From positions 1-6,465 of the forward strand of contig JAMOUE010000351.1 of assembly GCA_027068235.1 (NCBI GenBank): a DNA stretch of 6,465 nt, in the 5' to 3' direction. The notes beneath the pieces are model-generated. The model made no database searches, was not told the origin of the DNA, and saw only the letters and a program-made list of their open reading frames with translations. Every line of letters begins with the position of its first letter. Position 1 is the first letter of the stretch. Origin of the DNA: Deltaproteobacteria bacterium (lineage in GTDB: Bacteria; Desulfobacterota; Dissulfuribacteria; Dissulfuribacterales; QOAL01). Positions 6,087-6,465 of this stretch are shown here, piece by piece. A program made the position numbers and the translations under genes.

Positions 6087-6162
6087 TGGCAGGCCAGGAG
6101 GGACTCGAACCCCCAACACCCGGATTTGGAGTCCGGTGCTCTACCATTAGAGCTACTGGCCT
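6087..6162 (-). tRNA. trnW: tRNA-Trp (anticodon CCA), 3' CCA encoded
   Basis: The 76-nt cloverleaf reads 5' AGGCCAG ... CTGGCCT-G-CCA. It has a 7-bp acceptor stem, a D arm with GCTC/GAGC, an anticodon stem CCGGA/TCCGG and loop CTCCAAA giving anticodon CCA, and a T arm with the TTCGAGT loop. A1-U72 and discriminator G73 are the usual bacterial TrpRS identity elements, and the 3' CCA is in the DNA. It sits between rpmG (7 bp away) and secE (30 bp to the chosen GTG), as in many bacteria. It must be cut from the polycistronic transcript, which separates the upstream and downstream mRNAs. C at -1 could pair with G73 and G at -2 with C74, extending the acceptor stem. Confidence 0.98.
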
Positions 6163-6169
6163 GCATTTA

Positions 6170-6325
6170 TTATTTCATTTTTATTTCTTTGTGTAGCGTG
6201 TGTTTCCTATCAAACGGACAATACTTTTTTAGCTCCAGCTTGTCTGGCGTTGTCCTTTTGTTTTTTGTAGTTGTATAGTTTCTGCGTTTACATACAGTAC
6301 AACGCAAAATTATCTTTTCCCTCAT
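6170..6325 (-). CDS. rpmG: 50S ribosomal protein L33 (bL33)
   Basis: L33 is a small zinc-ribbon protein of the large subunit near the E site. The 51-residue product starts MREKIILRCTVCKRRNYTTT and continues with NKRTTPDKLELKKYCPFD and RKHTLHKEIKMK, then tandem TAA codons. Length and pattern match L33. C9 and C12 form the first CxxC. The second pair is C36 and D39, so the usual fourth Cys is replaced by Asp (GAT, 6209-6211). This leaves a three-Cys site of uncertain zinc binding. The ATG at 6323-6325 follows AGGA by about 8 nt and lies 9 bp after the tuf stop. The tRNA gene begins 7 bp after the stop. Confidence 0.95.
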   Translation of the reverse strand: MREKIILRCTVCKRRNYTTTKNKRTTPDKLELKKYCPFDRKHTLHKEIKMK

Positions 6326-6334
6326 AGCAGTTTC

Positions 6335-6465
6335 CTACTCAATTATCTTGCTAACGACACCAGCACCAACAGTACGTCCACCTTCCCTGATGGCAAACCT
6401 AAGACCTTCTTCCATGGCTATGGGCTGGATCAACTCCGCCTTGATCTTTACATTGTCACCGGGCA
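6335..6465 (-). CDS. tuf: elongation factor Tu, 3' end only
   Basis: EF-Tu delivers aminoacyl-tRNA to the ribosomal A site as a GTPase. Only the last 42 residues are in the window, the end of domain III: PGDNVKIKAELIQPIAMEEG, then LRFAIREGGRTVGAGVVSKI and the final IE before TAG (6335-6337). FAIREGG keeps the Ala matching E. coli A375, a position where changes give kirromycin resistance. The G domain and domain II lie beyond the right edge, so nothing can be said of the start or of which tuf copy this is. rpmG follows after 9 bp, so they are co-transcribed. Confidence 0.97.
   Translation of the reverse strand, partial: PGDNVKIKAELIQPIAMEEGLRFAIREGGRTVGAGVVSKIIE

Noticed and set aside
6066..6278. 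70-codon plus-strand open frame across the tRNA and rpmG
   Set aside because: It reads through the reverse complement of tRNA-Trp and rpmG. The hydrophobic tail is only an artefact of T-rich sequence.

Overview
The window is one uninterrupted stretch of a bacterial transcription/translation super-operon, and every gene is encoded on the minus strand. Read in transcription order (high to low coordinates) it holds: the 3' end of tuf (EF-Tu), rpmG (L33), a tRNA-Trp gene, secE, nusG, rplK (L11), rplA (L1), rplJ (L10), rplL (L7/L12), and the first ~919 codons of rpoB, which runs off the left edge. This is the widespread tuf-rpmG-trnW-secE-nusG-rplKAJL-rpoB(C) order. No plus-strand gene, mobile element, CRISPR array or phage-like segment is visible.

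Organism: base composition looks moderate. RpoB carries the large insertion between about residues 230 and 350 that is typical of Proteobacteria-like polymerases. L33 belongs to the cysteine-containing type, and L10 has a long C-terminal helix of the kind seen in thermophiles and many non-gamma bacteria. Together these point to a Gram-negative of the former Deltaproteobacteria (Desulfobacterota/Thermodesulfobacteriota). This is inference from remembered family sequences, not a search, and no genus is claimed.

Layout: 6335-6465 tuf end; 6170-6325 rpmG; 6087-6162 tRNA-Trp, only 7 bp after the rpmG stop; 5727-6056 secE; 5175-5708 nusG; 4712-5137 rplK; 3990-4694 rplA; a 171-bp non-coding leader (3819-3989) with a structured L10-type autoregulatory RNA; 3294-3818 rplJ, starting at TTG; 2869-3255 rplL; a 111-bp gap with a strong intrinsic-terminator-like hairpin (about 2818-2854); 1-2757 rpoB. 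No gene-free stretch exceeds 300 bp.

How it works together: EF-Tu, L33, L11, L1, L10 and L12 are parts or partners of the large ribosomal subunit and its GTPase centre. NusG couples RNA polymerase to ribosome or Rho, SecE is the small essential subunit of the SecYEG translocon, and RpoB is the polymerase beta subunit. Two control points are readable: the L10 leader before rplJ, expected to let L10-L12 repress its own translation, and a probable partial terminator between rplL and rpoB that would make far more L12 than beta subunit. No undescribed system was found. The points worth a second look are the regulatory RNA elements, two non-ATG starts, the tight tRNA packing, the L33 zinc-site change and the long L10 helix.
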